Origin: Hyphomicrobiales bacterium
Lineage (GTDB): Bacteria > Pseudomonadota > Alphaproteobacteria > Rhizobiales > Rhizobiaceae
Length of the DNA stretch: 64,000 nucleotides
NCBI GenBank assembly: GCA_900468535.1
Contig: UBTY01000016.1
Span: 202,101 to 266,100, forward strand
Direction: 5' to 3'
In this document: piece by piece, positions 9,962 through 18,609 of the stretch
Layout: each line of letters begins with the position of its first letter
How positions within the stretch are numbered: position 1 is the first letter of the stretch
The notes under the pieces: generated by a model
Told to the model about the DNA's origin: nothing
Seen by the model: the letters and a program-made list of their open reading frames with translations, nothing else
Databases searched by the model: none
Program-made: the position numbers and the translations under genes

Positions 9962-9977
9962 TGCAACATCCGTGCCA
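9962..9977 (-). promoter_or_regulatory. Sigma-54 (-24/-12) promoter of dctA
   Basis: The minus strand reads TGGCAC-GGATG-TTGCA, an exact match to the RpoN consensus with the required 5-nt spacing. It lies about 90 nt upstream of the dctA start and points toward it. RpoN plus DctD control of dctA is established in rhizobia. Confidence 0.93.
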
Positions 9978-10051
9978 GAACATTCGCGACCATCTATCGA
10001 TTTGATATCTATTCGTATTCCTCTCACGGCTTGGCCTCATAAACGCCGGGA

Positions 10052-10069
10052 TGAGCGGATTTCCGCACA
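10052..10069. promoter_or_regulatory. DctD-binding palindrome, promoter-proximal copy
   Basis: TGAGCGGATTTCCGCACA is an 18-bp near-perfect palindrome like the known rhizobial DctD upstream activator sites. It lies about 110 nt upstream of the expected dctA transcription start. Its centre is 33 bp (three helical turns) from that of the second copy. Confidence 0.85.
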
Positions 10070-10084
10070 AATCCATTTGACGAA

Positions 10085-10102
10085 AGTGCGAAATTGCGCA
10101 CA
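10085..10102. promoter_or_regulatory. DctD-binding palindrome, promoter-distal copy
   Basis: AGTGCGAAATTGCGCACA is the second member of the tandem pair, 33 bp centre to centre from the first, placing both on the same face of the helix. It ends 6 nt before the dctB start codon, so DctD bound here could also affect dctBD expression. Confidence 0.82.
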
Positions 10103-10108
10103 TGATCC

Positions 10109-11971
10109 ATGATGCTCGATAGGATGGCTCAAACAGCGAAAGCGACCCGAAGCACGGCAGCAAACGGCCGGCGAGGATGGGGTATATTCGCGGCGATCGC
10201 GGTTACTCTCCTGGCTTTGGGCTTTGTTGCCGCGGGCTCCTACGCCAGACGCTCGTCGATCGAAGCGCTCGAAAGCCAGAGCCGTACAGACGCCAATCTG
10301 AAGGTCGCCCTTCTGACAGCCGTGATGGAGCGGCCGAGAGCATTGCCACTGCTGCTTGCCGAGGATCAGCAGGTGATAGACGCGCTGCTCTCCCCCCGCA
10401 GCAGCGCGGTCGACATCCTGAACCGGAAGCTGGAACGCCTGGTTACCGGCACGCAGGCGGCGGTCCTTTACGTCATCGGCAAAGACGGCATCGCGATTTC
10501 CTCGAGCAATTGGCGCGAGCCGATCAGCTTCGTCGGCAATGACTATACGTTTCGCGCTTATTTCCAGCGTGCGATGACCGAGGAAACGGCTGAGCATTTT
10601 GCCCTCGGCAGCGTCAGCAAGCGCCCCGGTCTCTACATCGCCAGGCGCGTCGGCAGTGCCGCGGCGCCGCTTGGAGTAGTCGTGGTAAAGCTCGAATTCA
10701 ACCGCCTGGAGGCCGATTGGAGGGACGCGCGGCGCCCCGTCTACGTGACCGATGACCAGGGCGTCGTACTGATCACCAGCATTCCCTCATGGCGCTTCAT
10801 GACAGCGGAGCCGGTACCCGAGAAAGATCTCTCCGCCATCCGTGCCAGCCTGCAATTCGGCGATGCTCCGTTGACGCCGCTGCCAATCATGCGTCCGAAG
10901 ACAATCGATCCCGAAGCGTCGCTCGTCGCCGCCGTGCTGCCCGGCGGCGGCGAAGCAGAATATTTGCGTCTGCGGACCGCCGTTCCAACGACGCCGTGGC
11001 GGCTGGAATATCTCGTACCCACCGAAGCAGCCGTCGCCGCCTCCGTCCGCGAAGTTCGCCTTCTCGTGCTTGCGGCCCTCGTTCCGATCCTGGCGGTCGT
11101 CGCCTTTCTCATCCGGCGCCGTCATGTCGCGGCGGCCAGAATCGCGGCCGAACAATCGATGCGCGAGGAGCTTGAGCGCCGCGTGGTCGAGCGGACCGAG
11201 GATCTCAGCCGCGCGCGTGACCGTCTGCAGGCCGAGATCTCGGATCACAAGGAAACCGAGGCGCAGTTGCAGGTCGTTCAGCAGGAACTCGTCCAGGCAA
11301 ACCGTCTCGCGATCCTCGGCCAGGTCGCGGCCGGCGTCGCGCACGAGATCAACCAGCCGGTTGCCACGATACGCGCCTATGCCGACAACGCCCGCGTGTT
11401 TCTCGACAGGCAGCAAATACGACCCGTCGAGGAAAACCTCGGAGCCATCGCTTCGCTGACGGAGCGCATCGGGACGATCACCGAGGAACTGAAGGCGTTC
11501 GGCCGGAAAGGACGCGCCGCTCCCGAGCCGGTCGACCTTCGCAGCATCATAGAAGGCGCCGTCGTGCTGTTGCGAAGCAGATTCGCGGGCCGGCTGGATG
11601 CGCTGGATATCAGCCTTCCGCCCGCCGACGTCAGGGTGATGGGCAATCGCGTCCGGCTTGAGCAGGTGCTGATCAATCTTTTCCAGAATGCTCTCGAGGC
11701 GCTGGAAGGCAGGCCCGATGCGAAGGTTGAGGTCTCAGTTACGGACACGACCGATATCGTGACCATACGCGTGGCAGACAATGGGCCTGGCATATCGGAA
11801 ACGATCCTGAAGTCGCTGTTTACGCCGTTCAACACATCGAAAGAAAAGGGACTGGGGCTCGGACTGGTGATCTCGAAGGATATCGTCGCCGATTACGGAG
11901 GGCAGATCGACGTCACCAGCAGCGCCGCTGGCACCTGTTTCACCGTCCAACTTCCGAAAGCAAAGACATGA
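10109..11971 (+). CDS. dctB: C4-dicarboxylate sensor histidine kinase DctB
   Basis: Membrane sensor kinase of 620 residues that detects periplasmic dicarboxylates and phosphorylates DctD. A first transmembrane helix (about residues 24-45) and a second (about 313-332) bracket a periplasmic double-PDC/Cache sensor domain. A coiled coil (about 340-395) leads to the HisKA motif [12 protein letters not shown] with the phospho-accepting His at about 412. The ATPase domain shows [16 protein letters not shown] and [12 protein letters not shown]. The start is uncertain: ATG at 10109 and a later in-frame ATG at 10124 both lack a strong ribosome site. The stop overlaps the dctD start by 4 nt (ATGA), indicating translational coupling. 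Confidence 0.96.
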   Translation: MMLDRMAQTAKATRSTAANGRRGWGIFAAIAVTLLALGFVAAGSYARRSSIEALESQSRTDANLKVALLTAVMERPRALPLLLAEDQQVIDALLSPRSSAVDILNRKLERLVTGTQAAVLYVIGKDGIAISSSNWREPISFVGNDYTFRAYFQRAMTEETAEHFALGSVSKRPGLYIARRVGSAAAPLGVVVVKLEFNRLEADWRDARRPVYVTDDQGVVLITSIPSWRFMTAEPVPEKDLSAIRASLQFGDAPLTPLPIMRPKTIDPEASLVAAVLPGGGEAEYLRLRTAVPTTPWRLEYLVPTEAAVAASVREVRLLVLAALVPILAVVAFLIRRRHVAAARIAAEQSMREELERRVVERTEDLSRARDRLQAEISDHKETEAQLQVVQQELVQANRLAILGQVAAGVAHEINQPVATIRAYADNARVFLDRQQIRPVEENLGAIASLTERIGTITEELKAFGRKGRAAPEPVDLRSIIEGAVVLLRSRFAGRLDALDISLPPADVRVMGNRVRLEQVLINLFQNALEALEGRPDAKVEVSVTDTTDIVTIRVADNGPGISETILKSLFTPFNTSKEKGLGLGLVISKDIVADYGGQIDVTSSAAGTCFTVQLPKAKT

Positions 11972-13332
11972 GCGACGCACCTGCCATCTTTCTCATCGAT
12001 GACGACAAGGATCTCTTGCGCGCGACAAGCCAGACGTTGGAGCTCGCCGGCTTTTCAGTCTCCGCATTTTCCACCGCAAGCGAGGCTCTTTCCAACCTGA
12101 CGCCGGATTTCCCCGGCGTGATCGTGTCGGATATTCGGATGCCACAGATCGACGGACTGCAGCTATTCGACCGCGTGCGCAAACTTGATATCGACCTGCC
12201 CGTAATACTTATCACCGGTCACGGCGACATACCGATGGCGGTGAAGGCCATCCAGGATGGCGTCTATGATTTCATCACCAAGCCTTTTGCGGCAGATCGC
12301 CTCGTCCAGAGCGTCCGGCGCGCTGTCGAAAAACGGCGGCTTGTCATGGAAAACCGGGCACTGCGGCGAGCGGGCGAAGAAGCGCGCGACGATCTCCCCC
12401 TGATCGGCCAGACACCGGCGATGGAACGTCTGCGTCGTACGTTGCGACAGATCGCGGACACCGACGTCGACGTGCTCGTGACCGGCGAAACCGGCAGCGG
12501 CAAGGAAGTTGTCGCCAGCCTCCTGCATCAGTGGAGCCGCCGCTCTTCGGGCAATTTCGTGGCGCTCAACTGCGGTGCTCTGCCCGAGACGGTCATCGAA
12601 AGCGAACTTTTTGGGCACGAGCCGGGTGCCTTTACCGGCGCGCAGAAGAAACGCATCGGTCGCATCGAGCATGCAAGCGGCGGCACGCTCTTTCTCGACG
12701 AGATCGAAAGCATGCCGCCGTCGACACAGGTCCAGATGCTGAGAGTGCTGGAAATGCGCGAGGTGACGCCGCTCGGCATCAACGAGGTCAGGCCCGTCGA
12801 TCTCAGGGTGGTTGCGGCTGCGAAGGTCGATCTCAGCGACCCCGGCCAGCGCGGGGAGTTTCGAGAGGATCTGTATTACCGGCTGAATGTCGTGACGATC
12901 TCGATTCCGCCATTGCGGGACAGGCGAGACGATATTCCGCTGCTTTTTGGATATTTCGCGGAACGCGCCGCCAAGCGTTTCAAGCGGGATGTTCCGACAA
13001 TGAGCGCAGGCGCTCATCAGCACCTTGTAACCCATGACTGGCCGGGCAACGTTCGCGAGCTGTCGCATTTTGCGGAGCGTTTCGTTCTTGGGGTCGAGCA
13101 GCCATTGGCTTCCGGAGAAAGCAAGCGTGTCGAAACGGAAGGCGATCTGCCCCTGCCCGATCAGCTGGAACGGTATGAAGCCAGCGTCATTCGCGAGGCA
13201 CTCGACCGGAACGAGGGCGATGTCAAACGAACGATTGCCGCGCTCGGCATCCCGCGCAAGACCTTTTACGACAAACTGCAGAGGCACCGCATCGTCAGGA
13301 GCGATTTCGAACCGGCAGGCAGGAAGAGCTGA
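11968..13332 (+). CDS. dctD: Sigma-54-dependent response regulator DctD
   Basis: NtrC-type activator of 454 residues that drives RpoN-dependent transcription of dctA. It has a receiver domain with phospho-acceptor Asp55 (VSDIRMP), a central AAA+ domain with Walker A GETGSGKE (about 173-180) and the sigma-54 contact loop GAFTGAQ, and a C-terminal Fis-type helix-turn-helix ([18 protein letters not shown]). It overlaps dctB by ATGA. Its probable binding sites are the two palindromes between dctA and dctB, so the operon and its target are adjacent and divergent. Confidence 0.97.
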   Translation: MSDAPAIFLIDDDKDLLRATSQTLELAGFSVSAFSTASEALSNLTPDFPGVIVSDIRMPQIDGLQLFDRVRKLDIDLPVILITGHGDIPMAVKAIQDGVYDFITKPFAADRLVQSVRRAVEKRRLVMENRALRRAGEEARDDLPLIGQTPAMERLRRTLRQIADTDVDVLVTGETGSGKEVVASLLHQWSRRSSGNFVALNCGALPETVIESELFGHEPGAFTGAQKKRIGRIEHASGGTLFLDEIESMPPSTQVQMLRVLEMREVTPLGINEVRPVDLRVVAAAKVDLSDPGQRGEFREDLYYRLNVVTISIPPLRDRRDDIPLLFGYFAERAAKRFKRDVPTMSAGAHQHLVTHDWPGNVRELSHFAERFVLGVEQPLASGESKRVETEGDLPLPDQLERYEASVIREALDRNEGDVKRTIAALGIPRKTFYDKLQRHRIVRSDFEPAGRKS

Positions 13333-13336
13333 AAGG

Positions 13337-13362
13337 CCCGCTCCGCGGCGTGGCGGAGCGGG
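13337..13362 (+). terminator. GC-rich hairpin after dctD
   Basis: CCCGCTCCGC at 13337-13346 pairs perfectly with GCGGAGCGGG at 13353-13362, starting 5 nt after the dctD stop. No T-run follows, so it is either a weak terminator or a 3'-end stabiliser. Confidence 0.5.
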
Positions 13363-13487
13363 AAGGTGACTTACCAGCATGAGGGCCGACCGCCGCCGCT
13401 CCCTCATATGATCAATCTAGCAACGCCGCAGAGCTGCGCTTTGATTTGAATCATTGCGCCTGTACGAGGCGTCGCCGGCGATAAAAA

Positions 13488-14291
13488 TCAGCCGACGTTG
13501 ACGCCGTAGCGGGCAGCCGGCTTGCTATGCGAAAGATTGGGGCCAAGTGCCAGGCGCGCTGTCGTCAGTTGTGCCAGATCGCTTTCATTCGGTAGTGATG
13601 GGATCGTGACCAGCTCACCCTTGTCGAAGCCAGCCAACGAGGCATCGACCATATCGTTGACATCCATCACCATCGACGCGGGAAGATTGTCGACGGAGCC
13701 CCCTGCGCGTTCGAATATTTCGGTCCGGGTCAGGCCAGGCAGCACGGCCTGCACCTTGACACCCTGCTCGGCCACTTCCGCATGGATTCCCTGTGTAAGG
13801 TTAAGCACGAAGGCCTTTGTGGCGCTATATGTGGCGTTGAACCGCTCCGGTATGAATACCACCACAGAGGCGATATTGACGATCGCGCCCCTGCCCCGCT
13901 TGGCGAATGCCTGTGCCGCAGCGACTGCGAGGCGGTTTACCGCGACGACGTTGAGTTCGATCATGTTTTCCAGATAGTCGGCGTCGTCGTCGAGCATCTT
14001 CCCCTTAGGTCCAATGCCCGCATTGTTGACCAGCATCGTGATCGCCGCATCGTCACGCAGCCGTTGTTCGACGACGCGAACATCCGCCCGGTTCGTCAGA
14101 TCTGCCACCAGCACTTCCACCTCAACGCCCTGCTCGGCCTTCAGGCGCTTGGCCAAAGCCGAGAGACGCTTGCCGTCGCGGGCGACAAGAAGGAGATTGT
14201 AGCGGCGCTTTGCCAAGCGATCTGCGTAAGCGGCGCCGATCCCCGAGGAGGCACCGGTGACCACAGCAGTCCCAGGATTGAAAGCAGACAT
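13488..14291 (-). CDS. Short-chain dehydrogenase/reductase (SDR)
   Basis: Cytosolic NAD(P)-dependent oxidoreductase of 267 residues. The Rossmann motif TGASSGIG sits near residue 12, NNAG follows in the middle, and the catalytic Tyr-x-x-x-Lys is YSATK. I start it at 14291 (MSAFNPGTAVVTG) since GGAAAGGAA lies upstream; an in-frame ATG at 14327 gives 12 extra residues with no family support. It is divergent from a MarR-type regulator, and a 12-bp palindrome in the shared promoter region suggests the two are a regulator-target pair. Substrate is unknown. A broken relative of this protein lies at 21812-22101. Confidence 0.88.
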   Translation of the reverse strand: MSAFNPGTAVVTGASSGIGAAYADRLAKRRYNLLLVARDGKRLSALAKRLKAEQGVEVEVLVADLTNRADVRVVEQRLRDDAAITMLVNNAGIGPKGKMLDDDADYLENMIELNVVAVNRLAVAAAQAFAKRGRGAIVNIASVVVFIPERFNATYSATKAFVLNLTQGIHAEVAEQGVKVQAVLPGLTRTEIFERAGGSVDNLPASMVMDVNDMVDASLAGFDKGELVTIPSLPNESDLAQLTTARLALGPNLSHSKPAARYGVNVG

Positions 14292-14321
14292 GATGGCATT
14301 CCTTTCCAATTTTAATTTTAC

Positions 14322-14333
14322 TGGCATATGCCA
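14322..14333. promoter_or_regulatory. Palindrome, candidate MarR operator
   Basis: TGGCATATGCCA is a perfect 12-bp palindrome that extends to 18 bp with one mismatched pair. It lies about 31 nt upstream of the SDR start in the region shared with the MarR gene, the usual place and form for an autoregulatory MarR operator. Confidence 0.6.
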
Positions 14334-14444
14334 CTATATTTGTACTATCGTCCCGAAGGCGCAAGGGGAGAGAAGGAAAAATTTCAGTTCGGGAGCATTG
14401 ACTGACCGTCAACGATCGGAAGACATCGAGACCGGAGAGCGATC

Positions 14445-14927
14445 ATGAGTGACAAGACCGAAGCACCAGGCAGCTGGGACTACTGCAACAACAGCGCACT
14501 GAAACGCGCCTCGCGCCAGCTTGGCCAACTCTATGAGGATATCATGGCGCAGAGCGGGCTGAGGGCGACGCAGTATGCGCTGCTCACCCAGATCAAGCTC
14601 GGCGGCGCGACACCTCTGAAGGCGCTCGCCGAGGCCATGGTGATGGATCTTTCCGCGCTTGGGCACACGTTGAAGCCGCTCTTGAGGGATGGCCTAGTCG
14701 ACCTAGTACCCGACGAGAAGGATCGTCGCGTAAAGCGCGTTCGGCTGACGGCGTCAGGAGAGGCAAAATGGGCGGAGGCCCAGCTCTTATGGAGAGATGC
14801 ACAGGGCCGGTTCGATCGCGCCTTCGGCAAGGACGCTGCCGATGCCTTGCGACAAACGATGAACCTGATTTCATCAGGCGGTTTCGCGGAGGCCTTCGCC
14901 GCGACGAAAGGCGACGTCACCGAATAG
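14445..14927 (+). CDS. MarR-family transcriptional regulator
   Basis: Winged-helix repressor of 160 residues, expected to act as a dimer. The core shows GLRATQYALLTQI, the recognition-helix region MVMDLSALGHTLKPLLRDGLV and the wing PDEKDRRVKRVRLT, all typical of the family. Cys14 in the N-terminal segment SWDYCNNSALKRASRQL occupies roughly the place of the redox-sensing cysteine of OhrR-like members, so thiol-based sensing is possible but unproven. It is divergent from the SDR gene with a palindromic site between them. An ATG start with GGAGAGCG upstream is well supported. Confidence 0.9.
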   Translation: MSDKTEAPGSWDYCNNSALKRASRQLGQLYEDIMAQSGLRATQYALLTQIKLGGATPLKALAEAMVMDLSALGHTLKPLLRDGLVDLVPDEKDRRVKRVRLTASGEAKWAEAQLLWRDAQGRFDRAFGKDAADALRQTMNLISSGGFAEAFAATKGDVTE

Positions 14928-14961
14928 AGACAAGCACTCTTGCGCAAGCCAGGCGGCCCGA

Positions 14962-15306
14962 TCAAACGCGAATGACGTAATCCTTGCGAGTCGTCTCAAT
15001 GACTTCCCAGGTTCCTTTGAAGCCCGGCTTCAAGATCATCCTGTCCCCGGCACGCAGATGAAAAGGCTCTCCACCGTCCTCCGTGACGATGGAGTAACCG
15101 GCCAGTACATTGAAATACTCCCACTCATCATAGACGATGCGCCACTTTCCCGGCGTCGCTTCCCATATGCCGGAATAGATACCGCCATCGGCTTCGTCGA
15201 AATTCCAGGTCCGGAACTGAGGATCACCAGCGATAATCCGGTCGGCGGCTGGAGCGCCAAACTCCGGTTCGACGTTGCTTTCTTCGAAATTGATAGATTT
15301 CGCCAT
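14962..15306 (-). CDS. Small cupin-domain protein
   Basis: Single-domain cupin of 114 residues from the start MAKSINFEES. The fold is suggested by GKWRIVYDEWEYFNVLAGYSIV and the turn GGEPFHLRAGDRMILKPGFKGTWEV, like the DUF861/EutQ-type cupins. The usual metal-binding histidines are largely absent, so it may bind a small ligand rather than catalyse. An upstream in-frame ATG (15360) would add 18 residues without homology or ribosome site. It is convergent with the MarR gene and stands alone. Function unknown. Confidence 0.8.
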   Translation of the reverse strand: MAKSINFEESNVEPEFGAPAADRIIAGDPQFRTWNFDEADGGIYSGIWEATPGKWRIVYDEWEYFNVLAGYSIVTEDGGEPFHLRAGDRMILKPGFKGTWEVIETTRKDYVIRV

Positions 15307-15504
15307 CGGTCTCTCAGCTTGTTCCGCAGCGCACACTCGTAGAATTGCTGCTGAAATCATTCAACAAATTCAGCCGCCATTGCAACACACCTTCGTTCAG
15401 GTCGCAACAGGTGTGTTCAGAGCAGACGCTTGAGTGGCATCGGAAAGGTGGATGTGTTTTGGGGGAACACAGGGACGGAATGCCAACAGGCGATCACCAG
15501 TGCC

Positions 15505-18357
15505 TTACTGCTGCAGGTGCGAGAGCAGTTCTTCGGCGCGTCTGAGGTCCGGGGTATCCCGTCCCTCCGTCAATCTTTCATAGATGGGCCGAAGAAGCTC
15601 GTCCGCCTCGTTGATACGGCCCTGCGCAAACTGGATAGACGCCAGGTCGGTGGCTGCCCTTAGTTCCCAGAACGAAGCCCCCTGCTCTCGGCTCACCGCA
15701 ACGGACTCTCTCAGATAGTCTGCGGCATCCCTGTCGCTCAGCGCAGGTACGGCCGAAACAATGCTGCCCCGCAGGCGCAACAATTCTGGGAGATGAGAGT
15801 AGTACCCCTTCTCCTCAATTATCCCGGCCGTGTCCTCGGCCAGTGACCACGCTTCCGCAGCTCGGCCGCTTGTCACCAGTCCGGCGATGATCACGAAGTG
15901 GAATCGCACGGTGAACAGGTCGAAGCGTGCGAGGTGAAGGTCGGTGAGCTGCCTCCGCAGCGCCTCCACCCCCGCTTCGACCTCGCCTCGTCTGATCGCA
16001 ATCTCGGCTCTGTAGGCGTGCCCCATCGACAGGTAGGGCGCAAACGCGTCGGTTTCGGCGCGAGCCATGAACGGAATCAGGTGTTCCTCGGCGAGATCGA
16101 ATTCACCCATCCACAGCAGTGTCGCAATCGAGCTCAGCGCGATCGCGAACGAAACCGGATGGCGCATGCTCTCTGCGTCCTTGAACGCCTGACGGATCAC
16201 GGAGCGCGCCTGATCGGGATACCCCTGGAGCCAGAGATTCGTCGACCAGCCTATCGCCGCCCAGGTGTTGTGATCGAAACCATAGTGTATCTGCCTGCTC
16301 TCGAGGGACCGTCCGGGATGGAGTACGGGCGCCAGCGTCGTGTGTGCTTCTTTCAAACGCCCGACGAGGCAGTAGGACAGACCAAGCAGGGTGCGCGACA
16401 GAGCCTCAACCGAGGGATCCTGCAATCTGCCGGCAATCTCGGCGCAGCGTTCGGCATATTGCAGGCATTGCCTGAACTCGCCGCTGCGAAGATTGAAGAA
16501 GTGCAGTGGGCCGAGCAAGCGGGCCGCATTGAGAAGATCTCCGCGGGCCTCCGCCAGTTCCAGGCTCCTGACGAGCGCCGTGGCAGACTTTTCGTCGTGC
16601 CCGCGCGCAAACATCAGTGTCACGCCGAGCGATGCCTGAAGCTGCATTTCCTCTCGGCTACCGCGTGTCGTTTCGTCGAGGGATTGTAGCGCGCGCTCCG
16701 TCCAGCGGTGAGACTCGGGGAGCAAGCCCATTGCCCGGAAGACCGGTGAGACTGCAGCCACAACTGCGATCCCGAGCGGTGCGTCTCCAGTATCGCTGAA
16801 ACACCACTCAAGCGCTTCCCGCACATTGTTCAGCGCGTTGAAATGCGGCGCTCGCTCGAGCGCTGTTGAAAGAGAAGACCACTCGCTGCCGTTCTGCTCG
16901 AACCAAAGCCGGCAAAAGGTCGCGTGTCGACGCGATAGATCCGCGCGCTCGGCGTCGCTGCTGAGAGCGATCACATAGGCCCGCGTGGTGTCGAGCAAAC
17001 GATATCGCATCATCGCCCCAACCGGACGCGCGGCAACCATCGATTTCTCGACGAGATTGTCTATTGCCGCGAACACCGCGGCACGATCGAGGGTGTCGTC
17101 CGTCACCACCTCGAGCGCGGCATCGAGAGGAAAATTGCCAACAAATACGGCCAGCCGGCGCAAGACGGTGCGCTCTGTCTCCGAGAGGAGACCATAGCTC
17201 CAATCGAGGGTTGCCTGCAGGGTCTGGTGGCGTGGGGGCGCAGTTCGCAAACCCTGCCAAAGGTGCGTCAATCTCTGGTCCAGCAGCGCGGCTGTCTGCT
17301 CCAGGCCGTACGCCTCGACACGTCTGGCGGCAAGCTCGATGGCAAGCGCGACGCCGTCGAGCTTGCGGCATATGTCGCAGACGATGGCGGCTTCCGCCTC
17401 GTTCACGTCAAGACGCGCACCACTGGCGACGGCGCGTTCGACGAACAGCTGCGCTGCAGGATATTGCTGGACCGCAGCGGCAGCAAACTCCGGAACCTCG
17501 GGCGGACACGCCAATGCATCCAATCGATAGATCCGTTCGCCTTCGATGCGCAGCGCCTCGCGACTGGTCGCGATGACGTGAACCCGCGGCGCGGCACCCA
17601 AAATCGCCGCCACCATCGGCGCAACGGCATCGATCAGATGCTCGCAAGTATCGAGAACCAGAAGGAGACGCTTGTCCCGGATAAAGCGGATGATGCCCGG
17701 CGTCGCGTCTTCGGCCTGGACCGACAAGCCCAGCAGGGTCGCCAGGGTGGCCGAAGCAAGTCGAGGATCGCCGACGACACCGAAATCGACGAACAGCACC
17801 TGACCGCCGAATTCGCCGGCAACCTGATGCGCGGCCGCGATCGCGACCGTCGTCTTGCCGACGCCGCCCGGTCCGACGACCGTCAGGAGCCGACTATCGG
17901 TCGCCTGCGCGGCAAGCTTGAGCACATCGACATCACGCCCGACAATCCGGCTCAGGCGCGGAGGAAGATTGGCGTGCGGGAAAGGCTCGGCTTCTGTTTG
18001 CAGTTCGTTGTCACCGTGCGTTGACTTTTCGACGGGAGCAACAAAGCAGTAGCCCCGCCCTGCCACGGTGGTGATGTAACGCGCACCATGCTGGCCATCC
18101 CCCAGAGCCTTGCGCAAACCTGTCATATGGAAGCGAAGGCTTCCCTCTTCGACAACGGCGTCGGGCCAGACGTGGTGCATCAGATCTTTCTTGCTGATGA
18201 TCTCGTTGGGCGCGGTGACAAGCGTGATCAGGATATCGAGCGCACGTCCACCGAGATCGACAGGCACCCCCTCCCTCGTCAAGAGCCGCTCGCCGATGGC
18301 CAATCTGAACGGCCCGAAGCGAACGCCCGTGTAGTCCTCGCCTGCTGTAATCGCCAT
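15505..18357 (-). CDS. Winged-helix/STAND ATPase/TPR transcriptional regulator
   Basis: Large predicted activator of 950 residues. Residues about 10-105 form an OmpR/CadC-type winged helix (GRALDILITLVTAPNEIISKKDLMHHVWPD is spread over the helices; RYITTVAGRGYCFVAPV ends the wing). A STAND/NB-ARC ATPase follows, with Walker A GPGGVGKT at 162-169, Walker B LLLVLDTCEHL and the sensor ATSREALRIEGE. The C-terminal half (about 520-950) is helical TPR-like repeat. This is the architecture of AfsR-like signalling regulators, in which ligand binding to the repeats releases ATP-dependent oligomerisation. It is divergent from the epoxide-hydrolase operon, with tandem 10-bp repeats between them. The inducer is unknown. 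Confidence 0.88.
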   Translation of the reverse strand: MAITAGEDYTGVRFGPFRLAIGERLLTREGVPVDLGGRALDILITLVTAPNEIISKKDLMHHVWPDAVVEEGSLRFHMTGLRKALGDGQHGARYITTVAGRGYCFVAPVEKSTHGDNELQTEAEPFPHANLPPRLSRIVGRDVDVLKLAAQATDSRLLTVVGPGGVGKTTVAIAAAHQVAGEFGGQVLFVDFGVVGDPRLASATLATLLGLSVQAEDATPGIIRFIRDKRLLLVLDTCEHLIDAVAPMVAAILGAAPRVHVIATSREALRIEGERIYRLDALACPPEVPEFAAAAVQQYPAAQLFVERAVASGARLDVNEAEAAIVCDICRKLDGVALAIELAARRVEAYGLEQTAALLDQRLTHLWQGLRTAPPRHQTLQATLDWSYGLLSETERTVLRRLAVFVGNFPLDAALEVVTDDTLDRAAVFAAIDNLVEKSMVAARPVGAMMRYRLLDTTRAYVIALSSDAERADLSRRHATFCRLWFEQNGSEWSSLSTALERAPHFNALNNVREALEWCFSDTGDAPLGIAVVAAVSPVFRAMGLLPESHRWTERALQSLDETTRGSREEMQLQASLGVTLMFARGHDEKSATALVRSLELAEARGDLLNAARLLGPLHFFNLRSGEFRQCLQYAERCAEIAGRLQDPSVEALSRTLLGLSYCLVGRLKEAHTTLAPVLHPGRSLESRQIHYGFDHNTWAAIGWSTNLWLQGYPDQARSVIRQAFKDAESMRHPVSFAIALSSIATLLWMGEFDLAEEHLIPFMARAETDAFAPYLSMGHAYRAEIAIRRGEVEAGVEALRRQLTDLHLARFDLFTVRFHFVIIAGLVTSGRAAEAWSLAEDTAGIIEEKGYYSHLPELLRLRGSIVSAVPALSDRDAADYLRESVAVSREQGASFWELRAATDLASIQFAQGRINEADELLRPIYERLTEGRDTPDLRRAEELLSHLQQ

Positions 18358-18451
18358 GGCTCCATCTTCCCGGCCGACGTCCCTACGGGCCGGACATTAG
18401 TTCAAGGTCCCGCCCCACGCCACTGAGCTAAGGTATTGGGTTTCGATGAAA

Positions 18452-18465
18452 CTTGGGCGCCCAAG
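18452..18465. promoter_or_regulatory. 14-bp perfect palindrome upstream of the STAND regulator
   Basis: CTTGGGCGCCCAAG is a perfect palindrome about 95 nt upstream of the regulator start and 14 nt from the inverted repeat unit at 18480. It may be a second operator in this divergent control region; no binding family is implied by its sequence. Confidence 0.45.
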
Positions 18466-18479
18466 CGACTGCGATGGAC

Positions 18480-18535
18480 GTTGTTAGAGAGCTGTGTCTG
18501 CGGCCCTAACAACACCTAACAACGCATAACGAGCG
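18480..18535 (+). promoter_or_regulatory. Tandem 10-bp repeats, candidate operator of the epoxide-hydrolase operon
   Basis: CTAACAAC occurs at 18506-18513 and 18516-18523, followed in phase by a degenerate ATAACGAG at 18526-18533. An inverted copy GTTGTTAG lies at 18480-18487. Direct repeats with one-helical-turn spacing are the usual target of OmpR/SARP-type winged helices. A possible -10 element CTATGC (18536-18541) follows directly, about 70 nt before the chosen start codon. Confidence 0.65.
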
Positions 18536-18609
18536 CTATGCCGCCTGCGGTCGTACGGTTCAGTCAGCACAAAGGTGCGACCGAAACGGACACGACCGAG
18601 GAGACGACA

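Noticed and set aside
12163..13407. Open frame of about 414 codons opposite dctD
   Set aside because: No ribosome site or recognisable protein; dctD on the other strand has all expected motifs.
18538..18609. Upstream ATG at 18538 as start of the epoxide hydrolase
   Set aside because: It overlaps the candidate -10 element, lacks a ribosome site, and pushes the twin-arginine motif too far from the N-terminus. The ATG at 18610 has GAGGAG at good spacing.
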